This document shows positions 15,311 to 23,641 of a DNA stretch of 35,102 nucleotides, piece after piece; position 1 is the first letter of the stretch; each line of letters opens with the position of its first letter. The position numbers and the translations under genes were made by a program. The DNA is from a virus. Location: positions 1 through 35,102 of the IMG/VR virus record IMGVR_UViG_3300020455_000046; one strand, given 5' to 3'. A model generated the notes under the pieces. That model worked only from the letters and a program-made list of their open reading frames with translations. It did not search any database and had not been told where the DNA came from.

Positions 15311-18133
15311 TCACCTCGCATTTGCATATTTAAACGGAAATTTGGCAAAGGCCATATAAAAATAAGTTCCACTAGAATTATTCATAGCGTTTGCATTATT
15401 TCGTATCTTAAAACCATTACTTAAAAAATCTATACCTACGGCTGATGTTGTAGCTTCAGCTTGGGCTAGATCAGCCGCTAAATAATCGTCTATTAAATTA
15501 ATAGGGCTAATTTTGCTATCTGATATAATCCAACTGTTAGTGCTATCTGTTCGTTTAATCATAGTCCAAGCTGGACGAAAACCTGTGTAGACATATGTAC
15601 CGTTAGCATTTCCATTGCCTTTATAGCTTCCAAACTTACTAAAACCTGCAATTTCTGCAAATGCGTAAAAAACAGCAGTTGCGCTACTTGTTACACTTGA
15701 ATAGAGAACGCTAGATGTTGGTGCTGTAGCAGACATTGAATTTGATGCTGCTGTTGTATTTAACTGCAAGTAATCCCAACCACCGTCTAGCGCAGACGTT
15801 TGCAAATACCAATCACCTGTACCACTTGTAAGTTTTACAATGTAAACTTTTGGAATAACTCCAAGGCCATGTCCATAAGTAGTATCTGATCCTGTTCCCA
15901 CTACGTTAATAATACTAACACCTGCCGTTGTGTTTACAGAAACCGTTGAAAGAGAACCACCATCCAAATTAGTTGATCCAAATGTGATGGTTGTGTTTGC
16001 TTGACCCCCCATCCCTGAGTGAGCGGTGCAGTAGTAATAAAGGGTTGGCGCACTAGCAGCCACTGTAATTCTTGTGTAAGCTCCAGACGATCCCGGTGTT
16101 CCGCTGGTTGTTACACCTGTCGTATATTCTGAGCCTCCACCGTGAGAGCCGTCAGAGGTAGTAGAGAATCTAAGAGGATGTCCAGAGTTAGAACTGTCTG
16201 ACTGATCGAAAGTGTATGTGCCGCCCTCTTGCAGGTTGAGAGTTACCGCACTTGTTCCATAGTCATTAAAACGATACTTGTTGCCACTGTCTGACACCAC
16301 TTTCGTAGTATACGTTTTACTAGGCGTAGCTCCTTCTAACCTCCAGTTCCAAGCTACATAAGTTTTGCCATCATCATTTTGACCGTCATTAGCAGCATCC
16401 TTCATAACAGTAAAGCCATCACTGTCAAGACTTACTAAACTATATGTTGCATCTTGTGCATCTGTTCTGTTTGAACTTAACAAACCACCAGCTACACCCC
16501 TAACAGCATCATGCCATTGATGCCAATAATTATAATTTCTACTCTTGAGCCATACCCAATCTGGACGAAAACCAACACCAGTAAGAGCGCGGTCTTCTGT
16601 CTCATTACCTGTATAAAGGATTGCATTAAAATGATTTGTAGACAATTTAATTGTTGGGGTCGGGAGGTTTTTTGTGCATAACGCTTTGAATCCAGACGGT
16701 GGAGAATAATAAAAATCTCCTTCCCCACTACCATCTGCATTGCCTCTGGAAGTCCAAGAAGAAAATGCAAAAGAACTGCTTTGTCCAAAGTTCATAGCAA
16801 GATATGAACGGTTTGCATTATCGCTACTTGTTGCAGTAGAAACACCAATCTTACTATCTGATGTAAAAGTATGTGCTGTACCATTTGAGTTGCCAGCAGG
16901 ATCTCCAGAATTCAACCATGTAATAGCTGATCCACTATCGTATCCTCCATAAACTTTATTATTGTCAACATCTATGGCTAAAGCTAATACGTAATATGAA
17001 GCTGTCAGTCCAGTAACTTGAGTACCGACAGTTGATCCTCCATCATACATATCTAAAGTGTTGCCGTATAAAGTTAAATCTATACCTGTGCTGTTGCTAT
17101 CAGAAGCAATATTGCTGCCTTGGGTTGGTATAATGAATCCTTCATTAACTACTAACTGCGTTCTATTGCCTGATCCAGCTTGTACACCACCTACCATTTC
17201 AACATACCATTTGCCCGACTCAGGTAGTTTAAATGTCGTAAAATGGTTACCATAATTTCCACTACTATAACTTGCCGCTAATACTTTCCTGCTTCCTTGG
17301 ACTAATGTAGAAACTGTAGTGTTGTAAGGCTCTAATGAATTTACTGTTGGAAAATTATTAGTAGGCGTATCAAGCAGAACATCTGCATTTGCTAGATTGC
17401 TTGCAGTAAGATTGTTTCCTTCTCCAGAGCTATCTGTGCCAATTGCTCCTGATACAAATTTTAGATAAAATCCATTTGTACCATAACTACCGCCTTCATA
17501 TTTCTTGGGAATTAACTGTCCTGTTGTAGAATCAGTTTCTGTAAAATCTGTATAGGCTTTCACTGTTCCATCAATATGATGATATTCGGCAAACATAACA
17601 TCACCATAATAAGCATCTTGCACCTGATTGATTGTGTGCAAAGCAGTGCTATTACAACTTCCTTGATAATTTAAAGATGGCCAAGTAGTTGCCGAAATGT
17701 TTGTGCATCTAACGCCATTAACCCAAACTTGAATCCTGTTAGTATCTGTGCTTTGGGTAGTGTCAAAAATCAAAAGCAAGTGATACCAAGCAGAACGATC
17801 ATTTAAGCCTGTGTTAAAAGTTACATAAGGGCCGCTATATGCTCCTGCCCCATAATTATCGAGTAAAACAATATTGCCACCTGTATAATAAAAAAGACCA
17901 GTATAATACGAAACGGCAGCACCACCGGGAAATCCATAAAAACCCATGTACCCATCACCAGCACCTGTTAGCTTAATCCAACAGCTTTGCGTCCACGTTC
18001 TTTGATTTCCAGCACTACTAGGTGTTATTTCTAAATGAGCATCATCAGTAGCATCAAGCATAATAGACTGCTCTATTTCATAAGCGTCTTCACCGCCCGA
18101 TGCGGCTAACAATTTCGTAGATCCAAAACTCAT
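15311..18133 (-). CDS. large tail fibre / receptor-contact protein with LamG-, SPRY- and cupredoxin-like modules, 940 aa
   Basis: Modules in order: residues 20-215 look like a LamG/concanavalin-type lectin fold (TWTQSCWIKLTG, WYHLLLIFDT, IQVWVNGVRC). Residues 285-455 look SPRY-like (KWYVEMVGG, YYVLALAIDVDNNKVY). Three copies of a G-F-x-P-x-W-x-x-x-K module start near 518, 757 and 850. Residues 617-720 form a cupredoxin-like module with H652, C702, H705 and M708 in ligand positions. Lectin-like modules suggest binding to host glycans. The ATG overlaps the upstream fibre stop (TAATG). It is followed by a chaperone-like gene. Domain names are pattern recognition only. Confidence 0.85.
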   Translation of the reverse strand: MSFGSTKLLAASGGEDAYEIEQSIMLDATDDAHLEITPSSAGNQRTWTQSCWIKLTGAGDGYMGFYGFPGGAAVSYYTGLFYYTGGNIVLLDNYGAGAYSGPYVTFNTGLNDRSAWYHLLLIFDTTQSTDTNRIQVWVNGVRCTNISATTWPSLNYQGSCNSTALHTINQVQDAYYGDVMFAEYHHIDGTVKAYTDFTETDSTTGQLIPKKYEGGSYGTNGFYLKFVSGAIGTDSSGEGNNLTASNLANADVLLDTPTNNFPTVNSLEPYNTTVSTLVQGSRKVLAASYSSGNYGNHFTTFKLPESGKWYVEMVGGVQAGSGNRTQLVVNEGFIIPTQGSNIASDSNSTGIDLTLYGNTLDMYDGGSTVGTQVTGLTASYYVLALAIDVDNNKVYGGYDSGSAITWLNSGDPAGNSNGTAHTFTSDSKIGVSTATSSDNANRSYLAMNFGQSSSFAFSSWTSRGNADGSGEGDFYYSPPSGFKALCTKNLPTPTIKLSTNHFNAILYTGNETEDRALTGVGFRPDWVWLKSRNYNYWHQWHDAVRGVAGGLLSSNRTDAQDATYSLVSLDSDGFTVMKDAANDGQNDDGKTYVAWNWRLEGATPSKTYTTKVVSDSGNKYRFNDYGTSAVTLNLQEGGTYTFDQSDSSNSGHPLRFSTTSDGSHGGGSEYTTGVTTSGTPGSSGAYTRITVAASAPTLYYYCTAHSGMGGQANTTITFGSTNLDGGSLSTVSVNTTAGVSIINVVGTGSDTTYGHGLGVIPKVYIVKLTSGTGDWYLQTSALDGGWDYLQLNTTAASNSMSATAPTSSVLYSSVTSSATAVFYAFAEIAGFSKFGSYKGNGNANGTYVYTGFRPAWTMIKRTDSTNSWIISDSKISPINLIDDYLAADLAQAEATTSAVGIDFLSNGFKIRNNANAMNNSSGTYFYMAFAKFPFKYANAR
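15974..16285 (-). other. cupredoxin-like module inside the 940-aa fibre
   Basis: This stretch encodes residues 617-720. It has alternating strands (YRFNDYGTSAVTLNLQEGG, TYTFDQSD), a GHPLRF segment, then LYYYCTAHSGMGG followed by a last strand. C702-x2-H705-x2-M708 copies the type-1 copper loop spacing of amicyanin, and H652 sits about 50 residues earlier, like the first His of plastocyanin-type proteins. Copper binding is an inference. Confidence 0.6.
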
Positions 18134-19746
18134 TACGTTAGATCCTGTCCTGCTGTGAATCCATAATATATTGTGCCTCCATCTACCGTATGAAACACAA
18201 ATACATCTACATCTCCACTACCTGATGAGATCGTGGGAGTTGTTCCTCCAGCCCAATCCACTGACCCCGGCCATGTTATGGTTCTTGCTGAAGAGTCCTG
18301 TGTAACCTTCAAAATAAAGGTACTGGCGTAGCCACTAGCCGCAGGGTTGCTGAACGTATAGGTTACGTTCTCACTGAGCGTATGTGTAAACACTGTCCCC
18401 AGATTCAAGTTAAGGGTTGCGGCATTACTGCTGGAGCTAACCGCTGTGCTTTCTTCTTGAATACCTGCATCGAACTTGACTACCTGATTCTCATCAATGT
18501 GGATTGCAGGGGTCGTGCCTACCGTAGACCCCACACCAATTAACAGGTCATCAGATGAGTCATCGAGTGCCACATAAAAATCTTGAGCGTTCCCATCGAA
18601 AACCAGCTTGCTGTCTACAGCGGCTGCATCACCGATTGTCACAGAGTCATCTGTAATGGTCAGGATACTATTTGTGCCTACAGTAGAGCCTTCTCCAATA
18701 ACAAGTTTATCTGAGGAGTCATCGAGGCCAATATAAAAATCCTTCGCGTTCCCATCGAAAACTATCTTGGTATCTTCTGCGCCAGCATCGCCAATGGTCA
18801 AGGTAGGCGTTGTACCCTTCAGTGCCATTGTCTGGGCTACTATATCGCCTGTAGTGCTAGATGCCGCCTGTCCTACCCCGATGCTCTGGGCAAACTTGAT
18901 GTCTTGGTTTTCATCAATTTCTATGGCAGGGGTTGTGCCAACTGTCGATCCAAGACCAATGACTAGATCATCACTTGAGTCATCGAGACCCACGTAGTAA
19001 TCTTGCGCGTTCCCGTCAAAAACTATTTTAGTATCGACTGCCGCTCCATCACCCACTGTTACGGCATCATCATCTAGGGTAAGTATTGAGTTGGTTCCAA
19101 CGGTAGATCCGACACCGACTACTAGCTTATCCGCTGAGTCATCAAGACCTACATAGAAGTCCTTGGCGTGACCATCAAAAACTAGGCTTGTGTCTTCTTC
19201 GCCAGCGTCACCTATCGTAAGACTAGGGGTTGTGCCTGTAATGGTTACATCACCGCTGAATGTTGCGGCTCCTGATGTCAGGGCATCAATAGACAGGTTT
19301 GTAAATACCTGCGTAACTGTAGCACCTGTGCCATTACCGTTAAACTTTAATACAACATCTTTGCCGTTAGCAATCTCAAAATCATTTGAGGCACTATAGT
19401 TGCCTTGGAATATAATGACTGAACGACTGCTAGAAAGACTGTTACGCAGATAGCATATTTTTTCTGCATTATTTGGAGTTAACTGGACATATGCCGTTCC
19501 ACCAAGATCACCTCCGTCAACGAACTCGATAAATTTATTTCTTCCATTCGAGCTTGCGCCATCAGTAATCGGGAGGGCAGTGGGAGAGCCAGAAGAACCA
19601 GCACTAGATAGTGTAACAGAGACAATACCAGTAATCGCTTCATCCGTTAAATCCCAGTTGGTGTTAGTGGTATCACCCCAAGTACCTGACTGTTCGCCAG
19701 ATCCTATCTTCTCGATACCTAAAAAATTTGTGTATGTACTTGACAT
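18133..19746 (-). CDS. tail fibre protein with tandem beta repeats, 537 aa
   Basis: The N-terminus (NFLGIEKIGSGEQSGTWGD, then NTNWDLTDEAITG) is the virion-attachment type domain that I recall from many marine phage fibres. Residues 171-422 hold a two-level repeat: a sub-unit containing V-F-D-G-x-A-x-D-[FY]-Y-[VI]-x-L-D-D-S occurs four times, and pairs of it recur with a 140-residue superperiod. Residues 430-537 form a C-terminal domain (TLNLNLGTVFTHTLSENVTY). The repeats should form a long beta shaft in a trimer. The ATG has AGAGGA 8 nt upstream and the stop overlaps the next fibre gene. Confidence 0.85.
   Translation of the reverse strand: MSSTYTNFLGIEKIGSGEQSGTWGDTTNTNWDLTDEAITGIVSVTLSSAGSSGSPTALPITDGASSNGRNKFIEFVDGGDLGGTAYVQLTPNNAEKICYLRNSLSSSRSVIIFQGNYSASNDFEIANGKDVVLKFNGNGTGATVTQVFTNLSIDALTSGAATFSGDVTITGTTPSLTIGDAGEEDTSLVFDGHAKDFYVGLDDSADKLVVGVGSTVGTNSILTLDDDAVTVGDGAAVDTKIVFDGNAQDYYVGLDDSSDDLVIGLGSTVGTTPAIEIDENQDIKFAQSIGVGQAASSTTGDIVAQTMALKGTTPTLTIGDAGAEDTKIVFDGNAKDFYIGLDDSSDKLVIGEGSTVGTNSILTITDDSVTIGDAAAVDSKLVFDGNAQDFYVALDDSSDDLLIGVGSTVGTTPAIHIDENQVVKFDAGIQEESTAVSSSSNAATLNLNLGTVFTHTLSENVTYTFSNPAASGYASTFILKVTQDSSARTITWPGSVDWAGGTTPTISSGSGDVDVFVFHTVDGGTIYYGFTAGQDLT
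18480..19236 (-). repeat. two-level tandem repeat in fibre gene
   Basis: The segment encodes two copies of a unit that begins GTT-P-[ST]-L-T-I-G-D-A-G, at residues 171 and 311, so the superperiod is 420 nt. Each copy contains two 53-residue sub-repeats (starting near residues 185, 238, 325 and 378). The last unit is shorter because the linker present at residues 280-310 is replaced by the C-terminal domain. Confidence 0.85.
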
Positions 19747-19758
19747 GTTTATATCCTC

Positions 19759-20229
19759 TTACGCAGCATCTTCCCAATTCGGACTTTGCGATGGGCTAAT
19801 TGTTGACCAGCTTGTTCCTACATTTGGGCTAATCTGCACCCAGACTACAGCAGTACCTATTGCTCCAGTAGCGGAGACACCTGTAACCGAAACTATTGTT
19901 TGTGGAGCTACCGTGACAGAACCAACAGCACCAGTTCCAGCAATGCCTGTAACTGAAGCAGACGCATCACCTTCAATGGTGACACTGCCAACTCCTCCTG
20001 TTCCTGCAATTCCTGTAACAGCGGTAACCGCAGATCCAGTTGCTGTAACACTTCCTACACCACCTGTGCCAGCAATTCCTGTAAGACTTACAACTACATC
20101 GCCTTCAAAGGTAACGCTACCTACCGAGGCTGTAGCACCAGCAATAGCTTGGTCTACGTTCCAAGAACCACCGTTCCAACTTTGACCAGAACTATTCCAG
20201 CCAATATAGGTGGCTAAAGCATCTGCCAT
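19759..20229 (-). CDS. repeat-containing fibre or decoration protein, 156 aa
   Basis: After a Trp/Gly/Ser-rich start (YIGWNSSGQSWNGGSWNVDQ), residues 35-128 consist of about four and a half tandem 22-residue repeats with consensus VTGIAGTGGVGSVTxxG. The C-terminus is NVGTSWSTISPSQSPNWEDA, a W-rich cap. The Gly/Val/Thr pattern predicts a beta-solenoid or triple-stranded shaft. The gene is linked to the one upstream by TGATG and lies just before the 537-residue fibre, so a fibre or surface protein is likely. The exact role is unknown. Confidence 0.82.
   Translation of the reverse strand: MADALATYIGWNSSGQSWNGGSWNVDQAIAGATASVGSVTFEGDVVVSLTGIAGTGGVGSVTATGSAVTAVTGIAGTGGVGSVTIEGDASASVTGIAGTGAVGSVTVAPQTIVSVTGVSATGAIGTAVVWVQISPNVGTSWSTISPSQSPNWEDAA
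19846..20127 (-). repeat. 66-nt tandem repeat (22-residue unit)
   Basis: About four and a half copies of a 66-nt unit encode [LV]-T-G-I-A-G-T-G-[GA]-V-G-S-V-T followed by a variable octamer. The octamers differ between copies while the core is nearly invariant, so copy number or octamer variation could change the surface. Confidence 0.85.
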
Positions 20230-20663
20230 CAGGCAATCCTGATAATGGCGTTACTCGCGTCAGCAGTTGGGAACTGGATTGTAAAATCTCCACTTGTTGA
20301 TGACTTGTCAGCACCAAAATCCAAAACGCAAACAGTTGGATCTCCACTGGCACTGTCGTTAAATATCAAAGCACCTCTAGCCGTAATAGATGATGAGCTA
20401 AAAGTTACGTCAGCAAAATCTGTAAAAGCCGTAGTGCTACTTGTCGTGGGATCTACTCTAGTAAGAGAAGCACCTTTTGCAGTATAACCTGTACCGCTTA
20501 CCTCGTTGCTGGTGGTATACGCAGTGGTAGCCGCATTGAAGCTGGCACTGTTTGTATACAATGCAATGTTAAAGGTGTTGCCACCAGAGTTTTTAAAATT
20601 ATGTACCGCTTCCATTAGCTCTTTTTTGAAGCTGGTACACATAAAGTTTCCGCTAAAAGCCAT
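20229..20663 (-). CDS. small virion protein, 144 aa
   Basis: The start MAFSGNFMCTSFKKELMEAV, then FNIALYTNSASFNAATTAYT and the end FTIQFPTADASNAIIRIA are a pattern I recall as a conserved structural protein of marine podoviruses and some siphoviruses. It is rich in beta strands and Ser/Thr. The second of two consecutive ATGs (20663) is chosen because AGGAGG lies 5 nt before it and the codon overlaps the upstream stop as TGATG. It lies between the adaptor genes and the fibre genes, so a tail or tail-tip role is plausible. Confidence 0.83.
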   Translation of the reverse strand: MAFSGNFMCTSFKKELMEAVHNFKNSGGNTFNIALYTNSASFNAATTAYTTSNEVSGTGYTAKGASLTRVDPTTSSTTAFTDFADVTFSSSSITARGALIFNDSASGDPTVCVLDFGADKSSTSGDFTIQFPTADASNAIIRIA

Positions 20664-20953
20664 CATAGCCTCCTGATTATATTAGCTAGGCCGTCATCTC
20701 CAGCCTTTAACGCTTCATTGTATAAATCGGTTTTGTACCCGTTAATTCCTTGCCTGACGTAAAACTCAATTACTTTTTGTATGTTCTGCTTGAACGCATT
20801 AGCTTGCTCCCTTATCAGGGGGTTAGCACTTTCTGATACAGAAACAATCTTGTCTGCACACCTAGACGCTACCTCCTCTGGGGATATGCCTCTTTGATGT
20901 GTGGTATGAACTCCTACAGAGCCTATCTCTGCTTCGCTTAACGAACTAATCAC
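20663..20953 (-). CDS. small conserved helical protein, 96 aa
   Basis: A helical, charged protein (SPEEVASRCADKIVSVSESA, NAFKQNIQKVIEFYVRQGIN). I recall similar proteins at this position in marine podoviruses without a function. It starts at GTG 20953, forming a four-base GTGA overlap with the adaptor gene and preceded by AGGA. The placement between an adaptor and a virion protein suggests an accessory tail or assembly role. Confidence 0.78.
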   Translation of the reverse strand: MISSLSEAEIGSVGVHTTHQRGISPEEVASRCADKIVSVSESANPLIREQANAFKQNIQKVIEFYVRQGINGYKTDLYNEALKAGDDGLANIIRRL

Positions 20954-21606
20954 GCTCTTCTGTTCCTAACCGCCCCAGAACGATAGCTGTCTGTAGTGTC
21001 GTAATTCTCGCCCAGATTCTTGAGCTTTCCTAACGCATCTTCATATCTTCCTATATAAATCTGCATAACGTCTGCATCACCTTTTAGGAAAGTGTATGCT
21101 TCAACTAAACACCCATAAAACAAGGTTGACTCTGCATTTGTGCCTAGCCAGCTTGTGCCACTTGATGCCGTTGTAATTGATTCTGGCTTGTAAAAGTAAT
21201 GAAGCTCTACCGTGTAGTTTGTTGTGCCAGTCAGGTAGTTAGGTGTCGGTGCTAAAAGAAAATTAGATTCATCAAATATCGCGTAATACTTTGGCGTTCC
21301 AGTCGTTGTAGAAGCAGGGTACGCTTCTCTTATAAAGTTTACATCTTTAAATATAAGAAACTCATATCCAGTGTTATCTACAGACAAGGAATAAGGAGCC
21401 AAGAAATCAGATGGCATGGAAAGGTACTGGTTTCCCTGAGATGTGTTACCTGTAGCGTTTTTTCTAAAATCAGGCAACTGAACTGATTTAAGTATTCTGT
21501 CCTCTGCTTGCAAGATAATGGTTGGAAGATTATTAACGAAAGTAGTTTCCGTTGTCTCCAGATAATCCTGCAGAGCATTTTTTAGAGTTGTAAATGTCCA
21601 CGCCAT
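20950..21606 (-). CDS. tail adaptor protein (SU10-adaptor / T7 gp11-like), 218 aa
   Basis: The N-terminus (TFTTLKNALQDYLETTETTF, then NNLPTIILQAEDRILKSVQL) and the following beta domain (YLSMPSDFLAPYSLSV, YYAIFDESNFLLAPTP, VELHYFYKPESIT) match the adaptor proteins that join the portal to the nozzle in phages such as SU10. The C-terminal helical part (LFYGCLVEAYTFLKGDADVM, QIYIGRYEDALGKLK) is also typical. The ATG at 21606 is used because it overlaps the upstream stop (TAATG); a longer in-frame start 12 codons earlier is less likely. Confidence 0.85.
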   Translation of the reverse strand: MAWTFTTLKNALQDYLETTETTFVNNLPTIILQAEDRILKSVQLPDFRKNATGNTSQGNQYLSMPSDFLAPYSLSVDNTGYEFLIFKDVNFIREAYPASTTTGTPKYYAIFDESNFLLAPTPNYLTGTTNYTVELHYFYKPESITTASSGTSWLGTNAESTLFYGCLVEAYTFLKGDADVMQIYIGRYEDALGKLKNLGENYDTTDSYRSGAVRNRRA

Positions 21607-21950
21607 TAGCTGGTACTCACTGTTACTTTGCCCACCTCGCATTTCATATCAAGATTAAGCGTTTGTGTTCCGTATGCTGTCAATCCTCCACCAACTGGAT
21701 CAAATGCAGACAATGCTCTGCTTTCTGTTAACGACTTGTCAGGACGAGCATCTCTAATTGCTTGAGGATCGTCCATGTTAAGCTTTCCAAGCTGTAACTG
21801 GGGCTGGTCTTGATCAACCACATCATAACCAACCAAAAGTCCGTTTGGTCTTTGATTTTCTATTTGTTTAACAAGCTGATGTTTTGGATAGCGAAAACCA
21901 GTACGGTCACAAAATCCAAAAGCATGTTTTCCAGAAGCATATGAACTCAT
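21606..21950 (-). CDS. conserved virion-associated protein, 114 aa
   Basis: The sequence SGKHAFGFCDRTGFRYPKHQ, then LVKQIENQRPNGLLVGYDVV and DQDQPQLQLG, is one I recall from many marine phages, always between two connector-type genes. Two Cys (FCDRTGF and MKCEVG) and two His are present near the ends but no clear zinc-ribbon spacing. It starts with a four-base ATGA overlap to the upstream adaptor and ends with TAATG to the next. The role is unknown; a connector component fits the context. Confidence 0.83.
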   Translation of the reverse strand: MSSYASGKHAFGFCDRTGFRYPKHQLVKQIENQRPNGLLVGYDVVDQDQPQLQLGKLNMDDPQAIRDARPDKSLTESRALSAFDPVGGGLTAYGTQTLNLDMKCEVGKVTVSTS

Positions 21951-22639
21951 AAATTAGTATACCCACCGGGAGACACATACAAAGTATTTTTGTTAGCCGC
22001 ATCAGAAGCAAGATTCCATTGCTCTTCATAAATCTCTTTTAAAAGAGGAGCGACTTGAGCAGAGTCTCTATTTTTAATTGAAAGATAATAAGCAAGACCC
22101 GCAACTAAACAGGGAAGATATCTTGCAGGCACATCCACATTGTTTGAGGCAGGCTTTCCTGTGTCTTCTATTCTTTCCATATAATAGTAAAAAAACGTGT
22201 ACGTTGCCTGAGAGTCAGGCACAGGCCACAGGTTAATAGTAATATTGCTTGGAGATCTTTCTACATAATACTGAATGGGTCTGCCATCTGTAAGCTTATT
22301 AGTTAACTGGGCATACTGGCTAACTGATATTCTTTGCATAGAAAGATCGCTTTGCTTGTCGGTATCTCCTGCATCTGTTCTTAACAGTCCTTCAATAATG
22401 TCTAGTTTTTCTGCTGTTAAAGCATACGAAGACGTTCCAGCAGTTAACGCTTGAGAAGCACTTTTTACGCTCCACAAATTTAACCCCCTGTTCTGCCACT
22501 CAAGAAGAAGCAGATCCAAGCTCCTTCTCGCTGTACGATAATCGTATCCACTACGAGGCTCTCCACCTATTCTTTCATAAGCTTCTTCAACAATATCGCC
22601 TAGATCAAGATCAAATGCATATGTGCCGCTTGTAGCCAT
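21947..22639 (-). CDS. head-tail connector / P22 gp4-like adaptor, 230 aa
   Basis: The N-terminal part (DLDLGDIVEEAYERIGGEPR, YDYRTARRSLDLLLLEWQNR, then GLNLWSV) is the pattern of P22 gp4-type tail accessory factors, which bind the portal after DNA packaging. A beta domain follows (ITINLWPVPDSQATYTFFYY) and a C-terminal helical region (YLPCLVAGLAYYLSIKNRDS). The ATG overlaps the previous stop (TAATG). With the SU10-like adaptor and the gp10-like nozzle it would complete a short-tail connector. The exact family assignment is by resemblance. Confidence 0.85.
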   Translation of the reverse strand: MATSGTYAFDLDLGDIVEEAYERIGGEPRSGYDYRTARRSLDLLLLEWQNRGLNLWSVKSASQALTAGTSSYALTAEKLDIIEGLLRTDAGDTDKQSDLSMQRISVSQYAQLTNKLTDGRPIQYYVERSPSNITINLWPVPDSQATYTFFYYYMERIEDTGKPASNNVDVPARYLPCLVAGLAYYLSIKNRDSAQVAPLLKEIYEEQWNLASDAANKNTLYVSPGGYTNL

Positions 22640-22848
22640 TAAGTAACAATCCCTTTAGTTTTTCCTCTCATAGCAAGGCCATCTCTGCATTTAGCCATTT
22701 TTGCCCTGCCACCTTCATTCATTTTTGCTGTTCCAGCAAAAGGGCGATAACCAAGATCAACATCCATTATTTCTTTATTTCTTTTGTCGGCTTCTTTCTT
22801 TGCCTTTGATTCTATTTTAGCCTTTAGCTTGGCTATTATTTTTTTCAT
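22639..22848 (-). CDS. small basic protein, 69 aa
   Basis: Starts with a Lys/Ala helix (MKKIIAKLKAKIESKAKKEA) and ends with NEGGRAKMAKCRDGLAMRGK, a C-R-D-G-x-A-M-R-G-K-T-K-G signature that I recall from several marine phage groups. The ATG at 22848 has AAGG 8 nt upstream; a longer frame reaching 22896 overlaps the previous gene and adds an unlikely hydrophobic start. No function is assigned. It belongs to the set of small positively charged proteins in this genome. Confidence 0.78.
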   Translation of the reverse strand: MKKIIAKLKAKIESKAKKEADKRNKEIMDVDLGYRPFAGTAKMNEGGRAKMAKCRDGLAMRGKTKGIVT

Positions 22849-22858
22849 TTTGCTAACC

Positions 22859-23641
22859 TTAAAATCTAATAGAGTTATAAATATTGCTAAGATCAATCGG
22901 ATTATTCTTTAACCATTCTGCCCACTCTGCATTGCCCCAGTTTGACGTATCAACTGTTGGCGGGGTTACTGTTGTGGGAGTAGTGGTTGTTGGAGTGGTA
23001 GTTGTATCTGTTGGCACTGGTTCAGGAACAGTATCTTCTCTTGCCGCAGGTTCGGTTGGAGGGTTATACGGAGGGGGATATACTATCGACCTTTGACCCA
23101 TGCCTTGATATGGATTATACCCAGTTTGCGCCCCAAACATTCCCGCATATTGCATTGGCTGACCATAAAGACTTCCTGTGTTATAAGGATTTCTTGGGAA
23201 AGTATTTAAAGGAAAAGGGCCGCCAAAAGGACTTGGATACATTCTTTGACTAGGTTGATACTGAAGTGGACTCATGCCCATCCCCATGCCAAAACCACCC
23301 ATCATGTTGTACCCTGATCTGCTTCCCATGTTAAAAGGATTCATGTAAGCATTGGAATAGTTTTGCATGTCCATTGAGTTGCTGTAAGGACTCATGCTTC
23401 TGCCATAAGGATTAAACGTGCCGCCTTTCATTCCTGCTGGGCTTTGATATCCTCCCATTCCTCCATACATCCCGCCAAAAGACGGTTGATTTCTTATATA
23501 CGGGTTCATGCCATAACTAGACAAACCAGCCATCCTTGGATAATAAGTGTTTCCACTGTAAAGCTGTTGCCTAGGCTGCGGCTGCATCCTAGAGGACAAG
23601 GAATTATAATTAGACATCATACTTTCAAAAGGACTGTACAT
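22859..23641 (-). CDS. low-complexity Gly/Met/Tyr/Pro/Asn-rich protein, 260 aa
   Basis: Residues 1-190 are dominated by Gly, Met, Tyr, Pro, Asn and Ser (FGGMYGGMGGYQSPAG, MMGGFGMGMGMSPLQYQ), with almost no Lys. A Thr/Pro-rich linker follows (PTDTTTTPTTTTPTTVTPPT), then a short folded-looking end (WGNAEWAEWLKNNPIDLSNI). Such a composition suggests a disordered, possibly adhesive or phase-separating segment. The ATG at 23641 makes a one-base TGATG overlap with the HNH-like gene and has AGGAG 6 nt before it. The function is unknown; a virion or assembly protein is plausible. Confidence 0.8.
   Translation of the reverse strand: MYSPFESMMSNYNSLSSRMQPQPRQQLYSGNTYYPRMAGLSSYGMNPYIRNQPSFGGMYGGMGGYQSPAGMKGGTFNPYGRSMSPYSNSMDMQNYSNAYMNPFNMGSRSGYNMMGGFGMGMGMSPLQYQPSQRMYPSPFGGPFPLNTFPRNPYNTGSLYGQPMQYAGMFGAQTGYNPYQGMGQRSIVYPPPYNPPTEPAAREDTVPEPVPTDTTTTPTTTTPTTVTPPTVDTSNWGNAEWAEWLKNNPIDLSNIYNSIRF

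Noticed and set aside
18480-20127. CRISPR array or diversity-generating template repeats
   Set aside because: The repeats are in-frame protein repeats without spacer structure, and no reverse transcriptase gene is visible.
19580-20185. 201-residue plus-strand reading frame
   Set aside because: It is the antisense of the repeat-rich fibre genes; its Thr/Pro/Val repeats mirror the opposite-strand repeats.
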